NCBI GenBank assembly: GCA_002083365.1
Contig: LVWS01000018.1
Span: 62,001 to 126,000 of the forward strand
Source of the DNA: Nitrospira sp. SG-bin1
GTDB lineage: Bacteria > Nitrospirota > Nitrospiria > Nitrospirales > Nitrospiraceae
DNA length: 64,000 nt
Direction of reading: 5' to 3'
The notes below the pieces were generated by a model, which saw nothing but the letters and a program-made list of their open reading frames with translations, had not been told where the DNA came from and made no database searches. Each line of letters starts with the position of its first letter. Position 1 is the stretch's first letter. Shown piece by piece: positions 53,977 through 62,868 of the stretch. Both the position numbers and the translations under genes were made by a program.

Positions 53977-54768
53977 TTACATCTTGTACAACGACGTGCG
54001 GCGGTCGCGAAGCAGATCGTTGTAGCGATTCAAGCTTTTGTCGCGGGCTTGCGCAGGCTCGATCTCAACGATGGTCAGTTCTTCTTGGTCACGAGACGCA
54101 CGATGCTGAATGATTCCCTTGGGCGTGACCACTTCGCTCTGGCCGATGTAAGTCAGCCGCTCTTTCCCCCCCCGCGCTTCGCTGCCGATACGATTGCACG
54201 TGACGGCAAAGACGCGATTCTCAAGGCATCGAACCGGCATGGAATCGGGGCAGTTCGGCAAGACCAGATTGGAAGGATGACAGATGATGTCCGCCCCTTG
54301 CACCGCCAACGTCCGCGCAGCCTCCGGATAGTACCAATCGAAACAGATCATGACACCGATCCTCGCGAGCCCGATGTCCCAGACGAGAAATCCCGAGTCG
54401 CCCGGAGCAAAGAATTGCGTCTCTTCGTAAAAGAGATGCGTCTTCCGATAGCACCCGAGAAAGCCGGAGGGTCCCACGACGACGGCGGAGTTGTAGCAAC
54501 AGAGAGCGGATCGCTCAGGAAGTCCGGCCACGAGATGCATCTTGCGGCGTCTTGCGATGTCGGCGAGACGGCGCACCGTCGGGCCGTCGGGAACCGGCTC
54601 AGCGAGCCTCCGAGCTTCCTCCCCTGAAAGAAATTGATACCCAGACGCGAACAATTCCGGCAGCACGATGAGATCGGCCTCCGCCTGTTCCAACCTGGCC
54701 GTCACGACATCGAGATTCTGAGCCACCTCACCGAACTGTGGGTTGAACTGATAAAACCCGACTCGCAC
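53977..54768 (-). CDS. Nitrilase-superfamily carbon-nitrogen hydrolase
   Basis: 263 aa, GTG start after CGGGAG. Catalytic triad: Glu in VLPELFASGY near residue 41, Lys in CYRKTHLFYEE near residue 107, Cys in MICFDWYYPE near residue 141. Resembles omega-amidase and N-carbamoyl-type branches; the substrate cannot be told. It lies downstream of the smbP-like gene and its palindrome. Confidence 0.9.
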   Translation of the reverse strand: MRVGFYQFNPQFGEVAQNLDVVTARLEQAEADLIVLPELFASGYQFLSGEEARRLAEPVPDGPTVRRLADIARRRKMHLVAGLPERSALCCYNSAVVVGPSGFLGCYRKTHLFYEETQFFAPGDSGFLVWDIGLARIGVMICFDWYYPEAARTLAVQGADIICHPSNLVLPNCPDSMPVRCLENRVFAVTCNRIGSEARGGKERLTYIGQSEVVTPKGIIQHRASRDQEELTIVEIEPAQARDKSLNRYNDLLRDRRTSLYKM

Positions 54769-54793
54769 GACACACTCCCGCGTTATACACAAA

Positions 54794-54821
54794 GCGGGCA
54801 GAGACTATAGTCTCTGCCCGC
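54794..54821 (-). terminator. Perfect palindrome after the smbP-like gene
   Basis: A 28-base perfect palindrome with arms GCGGGCAGAGACTA/TAGTCTCTGCCCGC, 44 bases past the stop and before the nitrilase gene; TTTGTG follows on the minus strand. Likely terminator. Confidence 0.6.
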
Positions 54822-54864
54822 TTCAACAAAGGCACCGTAGCAGCAACCGTAGCTGGTCGATAAC

Positions 54865-55212
54865 TTACTTCACTTCGGCCAGATGCGTCGCCGCCCCGTC
54901 GGCATGTTCGGTACAGGCATCGGCATGTCCGGCCTTGCCATGCTTCACGGCTTCCGTTAAGTGCTTCACCCCTTCGGCCAAGTGCGGATTCTTCATTCCT
55001 GCCGCTTGCGCATGTTTGAGCGCCTCACTCGCGTGTTCCACGCATGCATCCGCATGTCCTTCTTTCCCATGTGACGCGGCACCTTTTGCATGTTCCACCG
55101 CTTCGGCCACATGCTTGTCGGCGGCAAGCGCCAAACCGCTCAGCACCGGAGCCCCCACCAACGTGCCGATCCCGAGAGCCAACATCGCACTACGAAGGAT
55201 TCTTCTCATCAT
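54865..55212 (-). CDS. SmbP-like small metal-binding protein
   Basis: 115 aa after an AAGGAGGCAGCC site. Signal peptide (RSAMLALGIGTLVGAPVLSGLALA). The mature protein is a series of heptad-like repeats with many His, Ala and Lys residues: HVAEAVEHAKGAASHGKEGHADA, then a similar second copy ending GHADACTEHADGAATHLAEV, with two Cys. This matches SmbP of Nitrosomonas, a periplasmic four-helix bundle that binds divalent metals, copper in particular. Role as periplasmic metal buffer inferred. Confidence 0.82.
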   Translation of the reverse strand: MMRRILRSAMLALGIGTLVGAPVLSGLALAADKHVAEAVEHAKGAASHGKEGHADACVEHASEALKHAQAAGMKNPHLAEGVKHLTEAVKHGKAGHADACTEHADGAATHLAEVK

Positions 55213-55269
55213 GGCTGCCTCCTTGATGGTTGAAGTCTTGCCGCTCACGTGGTCCAATTTCGTGAATTC

Positions 55270-55298
55270 ACCTTACACAGCGCTCCTCAGGGTGTCAA
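55270..55298 (-). promoter_or_regulatory. Promoter of the smbP-like gene
   Basis: On the minus strand perfect TTGACA (55298-55293), 17-base spacer and TAAGGT (55275-55270), 58 bases before the ATG. The -35 box overlaps the end of the rhodanese gene. Confidence 0.6.
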
Positions 55299-56173
55299 GA
55301 AGGCTTGGACGCATGATGAAACCCCAGTATTTTTTGGAGCGCATCAAAATCTTTTTCCACCGGACAGGCAAAGTCCCGACTCCACTCCCACCATGATCCA
55401 GGGTAGTTGCTGATGTTCGGATATCCCAACAGCTTGAGGATGAAATAGAGCCAGGCCGATCGTACACCGCCGGTACAGTAACAAATCACGTCTTGCTCAG
55501 GCCGAACTCCCTTTGCCTCCAACATCTCCTTGATCACGGATGGGTCTTTGATGGTGGCATCCTGATTCAAGAAGCCATTCCACGCCACATGGATGGCGGA
55601 GGGGATGTGGCCTGGACGAGGGATCCCGGATACCTCTTTCCCTAGATATTCTTCCACGCTGCGAGCATCCACAATCGCTGTCCGAGGATGCGGCCCTCCG
55701 GCGAGAGTCTTCAGGTCTTCTTTTAACGCCATCACCGCCTTGACCGCGTGCGCCTTGAAACTCCCCATCGGAGGGCGGACACGCCCATGCTCGAACGGCC
55801 GCTTCTCGGCCGTCCACTTCACCCACCCGCCGTCCAAGATGCGCAGACGTGTGTGGCCCAGGTATTCCAACATCCAAAACATGCGACCTTCATCGCCCCA
55901 ATTGTCGAAGGGATTGGAGTAGATGACGACGTCGCTGTCAGGAGTCATCCCAAGCCGACTCAGAATACGTTCGATCTGTCCGAGATCGGGATTGAGCAAT
56001 CCCTTCGCCACCGCATTGGGATCACTATATTCATGCCAGGTCGAATGCACCGCTCCAGGAATATGTCCGCCGAACTCATAGGCCGCCGTGCCGCGAACAT
56101 CGACGAGGACAAGATCGGGACGACCCAATTGCTGCTGAAGCGTTTCAGTATCGATCAATAACGGATGCTTCAT
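55295..56173 (-). CDS. Two-domain sulfurtransferase (rhodanese)
   Basis: 292 aa. N-terminal rhodanese domain (LVLVDVRGTAAYEFGGHIPGAVH) and C-terminal catalytic domain with active-site loop CYCTGGVRSAW (Cys near residue 236). The loop is of the thiosulfate/mercaptopyruvate sulfurtransferase type, closest to CxGGVxA/S variants. Cytoplasmic. Downstream of the cytochrome gene by 24 bases, probably same operon. Confidence 0.9.
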   Translation of the reverse strand: MKHPLLIDTETLQQQLGRPDLVLVDVRGTAAYEFGGHIPGAVHSTWHEYSDPNAVAKGLLNPDLGQIERILSRLGMTPDSDVVIYSNPFDNWGDEGRMFWMLEYLGHTRLRILDGGWVKWTAEKRPFEHGRVRPPMGSFKAHAVKAVMALKEDLKTLAGGPHPRTAIVDARSVEEYLGKEVSGIPRPGHIPSAIHVAWNGFLNQDATIKDPSVIKEMLEAKGVRPEQDVICYCTGGVRSAWLYFILKLLGYPNISNYPGSWWEWSRDFACPVEKDFDALQKILGFHHASKPS

Positions 56174-56197
56174 AATGTTATAAATCCGCGGTTAGGA

Positions 56198-57484
56198 TCA
56201 GCTCTCCGCCTTGAGTTTGCAATTCGGCGATTCCGGCCGAGAACTGACAGCCGATACCTGATGGCTCTTGCCATCCAATGCATTCTTGAGATCGCCGGAC
56301 AACGGGAATTCTCCCTCGTACACGACATACCGATAGGGGTCATCTCCGGTCAAACCGTATTTCGTCCGCAGCATCTCATGCTGCGCATCGGTCAGGATAT
56401 GGTACCGTACCAGGGTTCGCAGCTTCAGTCCCTCCCCTTTTTCAGGGATCCGATACGCGAATTGGTATTCGCGGCTCTCCTGAGGAAGCAGGCGATTATC
56501 ATACAACTCGACGATCGCCGGCTGCCACAGAATCCACCGACCCATCGTCGAGCGTTGCTGTTCCAACACGTTCCCCAGCCGATCTTCCACCAGAAATTCC
56601 ACCGTAAAGAATCGGTCCGGATCCCCCGTCGGCGTCTTATGCCCGGCTCCCGCGTTCGTGAAGGTGAGCGTAAACTCCACACGATCGCCCGGCTTCGGAG
56701 CATCCGTATCGGCTTTTACCCCGACCGCAATCGCCCGCTTGACCATCTCAGGATCATGTCCACCACGCCAGAGATGTTGACGCCCTCGGCGCACCGGCCC
56801 ACCCATCGCCACCGGCCGATCGATCTCCGGCATGTGACAACTCTGACAGATGAATCCGCGCTCCTGCCAATACTTTCCTTCATATTCGGCATAGGTCCCG
56901 CACGGCCCAACATTGTAGAACTGTGCCGGGCCGGATACGACATTATGACAGCGGTAACAGATCTTGGCCGTCCTGAAATTGGGATCAAACTTCGTCGGGT
57001 GCGGAGCCACGGAATCTTCGAACGGACCGTAAATCACGCCATCGCGCACATGACAGGCCGCACAGGTCACCGACTCTTTTTGATACTCGGCATCGTAGCG
57101 AGGATTCACCTCTTGAACGGCCTTCTCGACCCTCCCACGAGGAATCTCTTTCACCAACGTGGGCTGCTGGTTTTCGAGCGGCGTATGACAATTGAGGCAC
57201 ACCCAGACATTGTTGTCTTTCTTCCAGTATGCCTGAAAGAACGGGTCTTCATAGGCATGGGCATGAATGCTCGTCTTCCATTCCTCGTAAATTTCGCGGT
57301 GACATTGGCCGCAGGATTCCGCCTTGAGACTTGCCAGCCCCTGAGGAACCGTCTGGTAGGGAATGGCATGGGCATAATCGGACCGCAAACCGAAGATGAC
57401 GACCGGTTTGACCTCGGTGTAATAAAGATAGACCAGCCCGACCAGACTTAGCACCCCCAGGCCGATCTTCAGTCCTCGTGTCAT
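56198..57484 (-). CDS. Pentahaem cytochrome c
   Basis: 428 aa. N-terminal membrane anchor (residues 5-24), periplasmic rest. Five haem motifs: CGQCH, CLNCH, CAACH, CYRCH and CQSCH between residues 57 and 230. The C-terminal 190 residues form a beta-rich domain without haem (RVEFTLTFTNAGAGHKTPTGD). This layout resembles cytochrome c554/NrfH-type multihaem proteins with an added domain. Electron transfer role inferred; partner unknown. ATG overlaps the upstream deacetylase-family stop. Confidence 0.9.
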   Translation of the reverse strand: MTRGLKIGLGVLSLVGLVYLYYTEVKPVVIFGLRSDYAHAIPYQTVPQGLASLKAESCGQCHREIYEEWKTSIHAHAYEDPFFQAYWKKDNNVWVCLNCHTPLENQQPTLVKEIPRGRVEKAVQEVNPRYDAEYQKESVTCAACHVRDGVIYGPFEDSVAPHPTKFDPNFRTAKICYRCHNVVSGPAQFYNVGPCGTYAEYEGKYWQERGFICQSCHMPEIDRPVAMGGPVRRGRQHLWRGGHDPEMVKRAIAVGVKADTDAPKPGDRVEFTLTFTNAGAGHKTPTGDPDRFFTVEFLVEDRLGNVLEQQRSTMGRWILWQPAIVELYDNRLLPQESREYQFAYRIPEKGEGLKLRTLVRYHILTDAQHEMLRTKYGLTGDDPYRYVVYEGEFPLSGDLKNALDGKSHQVSAVSSRPESPNCKLKAES

Positions 57485-58425
57485 GCGTTCAACAGCGCCT
57501 TGATATGGGCCTCAACCGAGAGGGAGAGGGCTCTCAAATTGTAGCCTCCTTCCAGGGAAGAAAGAATGCGACCCTTCGCGTGGCGTCGGGCAATACCGGC
57601 CACAATTTCCGTCAAATCGGCATAGCCCGCTTCCGTCAAACCCATGCCGGCCAAGGGGTCGTCTTTGTGTGCGTCGAATCCCGCCGAAATGATGACAAAC
57701 TCCGGTTCAAACAGGTCGGCCGCCGGAACGAGGGATTTGAGAAAGATCGCGTGGTACTCTTCGTCCCCTTCTCCAGGCTCCATCGGGACGTTGATCGTAA
57801 ACCCCATTCCCTCTTCCGTGCCTCGTTCGCTTCCCCGCCCCGTTCCCGGATAGTGCGGATACTGATGCGTGCTAAAGAAAAGTACGGAGGGATCATCCTC
57901 AAAACTGTGCTGAGTCCCATTCCCATGATGAACGTCCCAATCGACGATGAGCACTCTGGAGATCCCGTATTGCTTTTGAACATAACGCGCGGCGATGGCG
58001 ACGTTATTCAACAGGCAGAAACCCATCGCCCGTCCTGCTTCGGCATGGTGTCCGGGAGGCCGGACGGCGCAAAACACGTGCTCGACTTGCCGTGCCATGA
58101 TGGCATCGACCGCCGCCAATGCGCCTCCCGCCGCCAAGTACGCGGCGCTCAATGACCCCGGCGACATTGAGGTATCGGGATCGAGCGACACGCGGCCGCT
58201 CGTGGGCGCATGCTGATTCAGAGCCGAAACATAGTGAGGTGTATGGACTTGCGTGATCCATTCATCTTCGGCGCGACGGGGCACGATCTTGGTTAACTGA
58301 GCCAGCGTGTCGCTCCGTTCCAGTTGTTGCACGATCGCACGCAGCCGGTTGGGAGACTCCGGATGCCCGGGTCCCATGTCATGTTCCAGATAGGCCGGAT
58401 GATAGACGAGACCGGTTTTACCCAT
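57481..58425 (-). CDS. Histone deacetylase/acetoin utilisation family amidohydrolase
   Basis: 314 aa. Motifs GPGHPESPNRLRAI, RPPGHHAEAGRAMGFCLLNNVA, VDWDVHHGNGTQ and ISAGFDAHKDDPLAGM provide the zinc ligands (Asp-His-Asp) and catalytic histidines. Likely deacetylates acetylated polyamines or proteins. Its overlap with the cytochrome gene means co-translation, an unusual pairing. Confidence 0.93.
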   Translation of the reverse strand: MGKTGLVYHPAYLEHDMGPGHPESPNRLRAIVQQLERSDTLAQLTKIVPRRAEDEWITQVHTPHYVSALNQHAPTSGRVSLDPDTSMSPGSLSAAYLAAGGALAAVDAIMARQVEHVFCAVRPPGHHAEAGRAMGFCLLNNVAIAARYVQKQYGISRVLIVDWDVHHGNGTQHSFEDDPSVLFFSTHQYPHYPGTGRGSERGTEEGMGFTINVPMEPGEGDEEYHAIFLKSLVPAADLFEPEFVIISAGFDAHKDDPLAGMGLTEAGYADLTEIVAGIARRHAKGRILSSLEGGYNLRALSLSVEAHIKALLNA

Positions 58426-58678
58426 GTTTTACCAATGATAAGTTCTGTGAAGCCTGAACCCCATCTCGTCCGTCACATCGATGAGATGAATAGTTGCGAG
58501 TTTCGTGCTTCAAGTGCCTCACATCGATAAATCGACCCAAGAAACTCCAAACTTGGAACTTAGCATCGCGACACAAACGACGAGATACAACACGCTCCGT
58601 CAGATTATCACGCTGAAAACGTCGTAGACAATGTATGCCGGCGCTGTTATCGTTCGGTATCAACCGGAGGAGCATCGC

Positions 58679-58996
58679 ATGCCGAATCCAAGAATTGAGC
58701 CGCTCAAGAAAGTTCTCGCCATGGATCCGAACGACGATGTCGCGTGGTTTGGGCTGGGGAAAGCCTATATGGACGACGGGAATTTCGAGGAAGCCGCCGA
58801 ATCGCTACGCCGGTGTGTGACCGTCAAACCAACCTATTCAGCCGCCTATCTCGCACTCGCACAGTCACTCCAGAGGCTGGGTCGCCTCGAGGAATGCCGG
58901 ACGATCTGCGCCACAGGCATCGACGTCTCGACAAAAAACGGCGATGCGATGGTGACGAAGAATCTCGAGGCTTTAAAGCTTTCCCTCCCGTCGTGA
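58679..58996 (+). CDS. TPR repeat protein
   Basis: 105 aa after a GGAGGAG site. Two to three TPR units: DPNDDVAWFGLGKAYMDDGNFEEAAESLRRCV and PTYSAAYLALAQSLQRLGRLEEC (given in part). Cytoplasmic; a protein interaction role. Its stop overlaps the GTG of the deaminase gene. Confidence 0.82.
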   Translation: MPNPRIEPLKKVLAMDPNDDVAWFGLGKAYMDDGNFEEAAESLRRCVTVKPTYSAAYLALAQSLQRLGRLEECRTICATGIDVSTKNGDAMVTKNLEALKLSLPS

Positions 58997-59607
58997 CATC
59001 CGTTTCCTCGTCCATGTTTCCCTTTCGTCTTCCGCCCTGGGCCATCCGTCTGTTTTACCGCCAGCAACGCACGCTGCTCGCGGCTCCAGATCGCATGCGA
59101 TTCGTCATTCGGCTGGCTCTGAGAAATGTCACCGCCAAAACCGGAGGGCCCTTCGGCGCAGCCGTGTTCGAGACCTTGACGGGGCGACTCATTGCAGTCG
59201 GGGTCAATGTCGTGGAACCTACAAATTGTTCGCTCGCTCATGCTGAAACGGTGGCGCTCGCCCACGCACATCGTGCCCTGAAGCACTTCGATCTTGGCGC
59301 GGCCGACCTGCCGAAGCTGGAGTTAGTCACGAGTTGCGAGCCCTGCGCCATGTGTTATGGCGCCATCATGTGGTCGGGTGTTCGCAAAATCGTCTGTGCG
59401 GCGCGCGGGTCAGATGCAATGGCGATTGGGTTTGACGAAGCTCCGAAACCTCATAATTGGGTCGCGGAGCTGAAGAAACGGAGGATCACCGTCGCGAGAG
59501 ATCTTGGTCGAGAGGAGGCCATCGCTGTCTTTCGGCGGTATCGACAAATGAGCGGCCTGATGTATAACGTTCGGAGGTCGGACAGGACCAACTTGATGAC
59601 GCCCTAA
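58993..59607 (+). CDS. Nucleoside/guanine deaminase family (CDA fold)
   Basis: 204 aa with GTG overlapping the TPR stop (GTGA); ATG at 59014 is an alternative. Zinc site HAET near residue 78 and PCAMC near residue 118. Similar to guanine deaminase and tRNA adenosine deaminase relatives; the N-terminal extension and IMWSGVRKIVCAA favour the guanine deaminase branch. Convergent with the gene at 59604 and overlapping it by four bases. Confidence 0.85.
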   Translation: MTSVSSSMFPFRLPPWAIRLFYRQQRTLLAAPDRMRFVIRLALRNVTAKTGGPFGAAVFETLTGRLIAVGVNVVEPTNCSLAHAETVALAHAHRALKHFDLGAADLPKLELVTSCEPCAMCYGAIMWSGVRKIVCAARGSDAMAIGFDEAPKPHNWVAELKKRRITVARDLGREEAIAVFRRYRQMSGLMYNVRRSDRTNLMTP

Positions 59608-60446
59608 AGAGTCTGTCTGATCGCATCTTCTTGCCGTGCGCTCAACGGTGCGGTTGCACGAGGATTCTGAATCAACATGCACACGCGGGGCTGGGTACGC
59701 TCATGTTTGGCCCGCTCGATCAACTCGACATTGGCCAATCTCAAGGCTGATCGGGAGGGAAGCGGCTCGACATCCCGCATTGCAATCATGACGGCGCCGA
59801 GGGTAGGAACGCTCGTGAGCAGCACGGTAACCAACCCAGCGAGCACTTTCAGGTCCAGCCAGATCGGGTCGGCACGCCCGTACTTGTCACCTTGAAGATC
59901 CGCCCGTGGAACCGAGATGCTGAGGACCACCGGGTCACAATAGCCGGCCACTTGCTTTGCCTTTTGCCGAATGCGCGCGAGAATTCGGTGAATCAGGATC
60001 ACTCCTCGATCTTCTTCACCGATAATCTCCTCGCTCTCAAGCCCTCGCACGGGCAATCGTTGCCGTTCCGCCGACCCGACCATGGCGGTGACTTCCACAA
60101 AGAACCGGTCATAGTCTGTGTAGCATTCGAGATCCGCCGTTCGCGCCTGCGACTCAGGCAACAACCTGACCCGGACGCCGGCATGGATCAATTGGGTGGC
60201 CAATTCCAACTCGGCGATTGCCGATTCTCTCACCCCATAGTCCACGTGTGTAAGCCGACGCACGAGCCGGGCAAGGCGTGGATGGCTCGATGCATCGGCA
60301 CAGTGTAGGTGCAACGTGCTCCAGCGATCATGCAGTTTTTGAGAGAGCCCTTCCGCTTCCCGCTTCCAGGCCGGCATCGAGCCAAGGAGTTCCCCTCGTA
60401 GAGTTGGGGCATGTTTGAACGACCTTCGTGGGCGAAAACGTCCCAT
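59604..60446 (-). CDS. Hypothetical protein, possible nuclease-like fold
   Basis: 280 aa. A central segment (AIAELELATQLIHAGVRVRL ... TADLECYTDYDRFFVEVTAM) has the Glu, Asp and E-V-x spacing of restriction-endonuclease folds but lacks the usual lysine. The rest is unrecognised. Lies four bases from its neighbour at 60450 on the same strand. Weak inference only. Confidence 0.55.
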   Translation of the reverse strand: MGRFRPRRSFKHAPTLRGELLGSMPAWKREAEGLSQKLHDRWSTLHLHCADASSHPRLARLVRRLTHVDYGVRESAIAELELATQLIHAGVRVRLLPESQARTADLECYTDYDRFFVEVTAMVGSAERQRLPVRGLESEEIIGEEDRGVILIHRILARIRQKAKQVAGYCDPVVLSISVPRADLQGDKYGRADPIWLDLKVLAGLVTVLLTSVPTLGAVMIAMRDVEPLPSRSALRLANVELIERAKHERTQPRVCMLIQNPRATAPLSARQEDAIRQTL

Positions 60447-60449
60447 GGT

Positions 60450-60779
60450 TCACGCCACCTCCGAATCGCCTTCATCATTCGAGGTCGGTCCGAGAACCTC
60501 CCCCTGCCGCTTGGCGAGTTCTTCAGAAGCCTCATCCAACCATCGTCCTGCGCAGCCGAGCACTTCACGAACCAAGGGCTCCGGATACCCCGTTCGTTTG
60601 ATCGTCCACTGAGAAATATATTCGAGGAGCGTTTCCCGGTCGAAGGATCTTGTCGAATGCACCGCCAAGGTCGACAGCTCTCCTAACCCCGTGTGAAGGA
60701 TGTCCGAAACGGTGTCCCGGGCATACGACGTGCTTGCGGTCACATATTGGACGACGCGATGGATCTCTTGGTCGTTCAT
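60450..60779 (-). CDS. Hypothetical protein
   Basis: 109 aa from the ATG at 60779 (MNDQEIHRVVQYVTAS). Helical, with WTIKRTGYPEPLVREVLG in the middle and an acidic tail. The frame continues upstream to 61013, but that part overlaps the divergent peptidase gene; ATG at 60947 is a possible longer start (165 aa). A TTGACA (60827-60822) and TAAAAA (60805-60800) pair lies just before 60779. No family recognised; coupled to the gene at 59604. Confidence 0.5.
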   Translation of the reverse strand: MNDQEIHRVVQYVTASTSYARDTVSDILHTGLGELSTLAVHSTRSFDRETLLEYISQWTIKRTGYPEPLVREVLGCAGRWLDEASEELAKRQGEVLGPTSNDEGDSEVA

Positions 60780-60945
60780 ATCGCTGTCCGTTTTGAGGAT
60801 TTTTACATCTCGGTGGTGGACTGTCAACGCAGCTGCCCATCCATGGCCGCTTCCGACGATTTCTCCACCTTCGGCACGGGCCGGATGATAAGATGCCGGC
60901 GCACCGTTTGACGGCTCTTCAACAGCGACGTAAAGGAGATCGGGC

Positions 60946-62745
60946 ATGATCGCGAGACATCCGGTTCGGCGCAAGACTTCCTCTCCGATGGCATCTAATC
61001 GGTGGGATCTCACTCACCTCGTCAAAAATCCCACGAAAGACTTAGCGCGGTATTTGGAAGCGCTTGATACACGGGTGGCACAGGTTGAGTCGGCTCGTCC
61101 TCAGCTCCAGGCAACCATGGCCGCCTCTGATTTCCTATCGATTCTACGGCGTACCGAAACAATCGCCGAAAGTTGCGCCCGGCTTGGCGCGTTCGCCTAC
61201 CTCTGGTTTTCGGAAGACACCACGAATACCAACGCGCGATCGTTTAAGTCCCAGGTGGAGGAACGGCTCACCGCCATACAGAATCGCCTGCTTTTTCTCG
61301 ATCTCTGGTGGCAGGGAGTCGATAAGGACAATGCCGCACGGTTGATGGCCGACGCCGGAGACTTTCGGTACTACCTGGACACCATCAGGCGCTATACCCC
61401 GCACACACTGTCGGAACCCGAGGAAAAGATCATCAACGTCAAAAATGTGACGGGACGGAACGCCGTCAATACGCTCTATGATGTCGTAACCAACGGGCTG
61501 ACGTTCACGATGAAGATCGGCGGGAAGACTCGTACCATGAACCGCGAAGAACTCATGAGTCATGTACGAAACCCAAAAGCCTCCGTCCGCGAAGCGGCCT
61601 ATAAGGAACTCTACCGCGTCTTCTCAGCCCAACGCGACCTGCTTGGAGAGATGTATCGGACGCTCGTGAACGACTGGAGAGCCGAGAATGTCGGGCTCCG
61701 TGGGTACACTTCTCCCATCGCAACCCGTAACCTCGGCAATGATGTGCCGGACCAAGCCGTGGACGCGCTGTTGGCCACCTGCGCCAAGAATGCCCCGGTC
61801 TTCCAGACTTACTTCAAATTGAAAGCACGGATCTGCAAGATCTCCCCCATGAATCGGTACCATATCTATGCCCCTCATCGGGCCGACACCAAGAAATACG
61901 CATATGCCGATGCCGTCAACATGGTGTTGGCGGCCTATCGCGGCTTTTCTCCCCGGCTGGCAGATTTGGCCGAACTTGTCGTGAAAGAACGACATATCGA
62001 CGGACCGACTCGTCCCGGCAAACTGGGCGGGGCGTACTGTTACAGCGTGGTCCCCGGCCTGACACCGTACGTCATGTTGAACTTCACCGGGGAAGCCCGG
62101 GACATCGCCACCATGGCCCACGAACTAGGCCATGCCGTGCATGGCCTGATGGCCAAAGACCATTCGATCTTTACGTTCCATTCAACCCTCCCGCTGGCCG
62201 AGACGGCGTCCGTCTTCGGTGAACGCATCCTCTCGGATACCCTCATGTCGAACGAGCGCAACAAAGCCGTGCGACAGGGGTTGCTCCTCAATCAACTGGA
62301 CGACATCTATGCAACGGTGCTCCGGCAGGCTTATTTCATTCGTTTCGAGCAAGCCGCGCATCGGATGGTCGCGGAGGGGGCCACGGGAGATCAACTGGCA
62401 CGGGCCTATCTTGCAGAATTGAGGCAGCAATTCGGCAAATCGGTAAAGGTGCCCGACGAATTCCAATGGGAATGGCTCATGATTCCCCATCTGTTCGCCA
62501 GTCCGTTTTATTGTTACGCTTACAGCTTCGGCAATCTGCTCGTGCTGGCGCTGTATCGAATGTACAAGGAACAGGGGGAGTCATTTGTTCCGAAGTATCT
62601 GGATCTGCTCGCCACCGGCGGCTCCCAATCACCACAGGACATTCTCGCCAAGGTGGGTGTGGATATGACATCGGCCGCCTTTTGGCAGTCAGGATTCGAT
62701 ACCATCAACGATATGGTGCAGCAGCTGGAAGGGACTCTGTCCTAA
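60946..62745 (+). CDS. M3 family oligoendopeptidase (PepF-like)
   Basis: 599 aa with an AAAGGAGAT site before ATG 60946. Zinc motif HELGHAVHG near residue 392 with the third ligand in PLAETASVFGE; substrate domain in the N-terminal half (FKSQVEERLTAIQNRLLFLDLWW, partial). Cytoplasmic oligopeptidase recycling peptides; might clear proteasome or protease products. The downstream ATG at 60988 is an alternative. Confidence 0.92.
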   Translation: MIARHPVRRKTSSPMASNRWDLTHLVKNPTKDLARYLEALDTRVAQVESARPQLQATMAASDFLSILRRTETIAESCARLGAFAYLWFSEDTTNTNARSFKSQVEERLTAIQNRLLFLDLWWQGVDKDNAARLMADAGDFRYYLDTIRRYTPHTLSEPEEKIINVKNVTGRNAVNTLYDVVTNGLTFTMKIGGKTRTMNREELMSHVRNPKASVREAAYKELYRVFSAQRDLLGEMYRTLVNDWRAENVGLRGYTSPIATRNLGNDVPDQAVDALLATCAKNAPVFQTYFKLKARICKISPMNRYHIYAPHRADTKKYAYADAVNMVLAAYRGFSPRLADLAELVVKERHIDGPTRPGKLGGAYCYSVVPGLTPYVMLNFTGEARDIATMAHELGHAVHGLMAKDHSIFTFHSTLPLAETASVFGERILSDTLMSNERNKAVRQGLLLNQLDDIYATVLRQAYFIRFEQAAHRMVAEGATGDQLARAYLAELRQQFGKSVKVPDEFQWEWLMIPHLFASPFYCYAYSFGNLLVLALYRMYKEQGESFVPKYLDLLATGGSQSPQDILAKVGVDMTSAAFWQSGFDTINDMVQQLEGTLS

Positions 62746-62804
62746 TAATAATCCCATCTCATTGATAGTTGGCTTAGCTAATAATCGCTGGACAGTGTGG
62801 GCTC

Positions 62805-62833
62805 TTGACAGGATCGTTATTTAATGGCATACT
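62805..62833 (+). promoter_or_regulatory. Promoter of the Bfd-like gene
   Basis: Perfect TTGACA (62805-62810), 17-base spacer and CATACT (62828-62833). Confidence 0.55.
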
Positions 62834-62847
62834 GAGAATGCTTCTCA
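62833..62847. promoter_or_regulatory. Fur box
   Basis: TGAGAAT-G-CTTCTCA is a 7-1-7 palindrome close to the Fur consensus TGATAAT-N-ATTATCA (three differences). It overlaps the -10 box and probable start of transcription, so Fur-iron would block expression. Confidence 0.6.
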
Positions 62848-62868
62848 TAATCGTTGATTGGTGACTGT

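Noticed and set aside
56165..57451. 428-aa plus-strand frame opposite the pentahaem cytochrome
   Set aside because: The minus strand has five CxxCH motifs and a membrane anchor; the plus frame has none.
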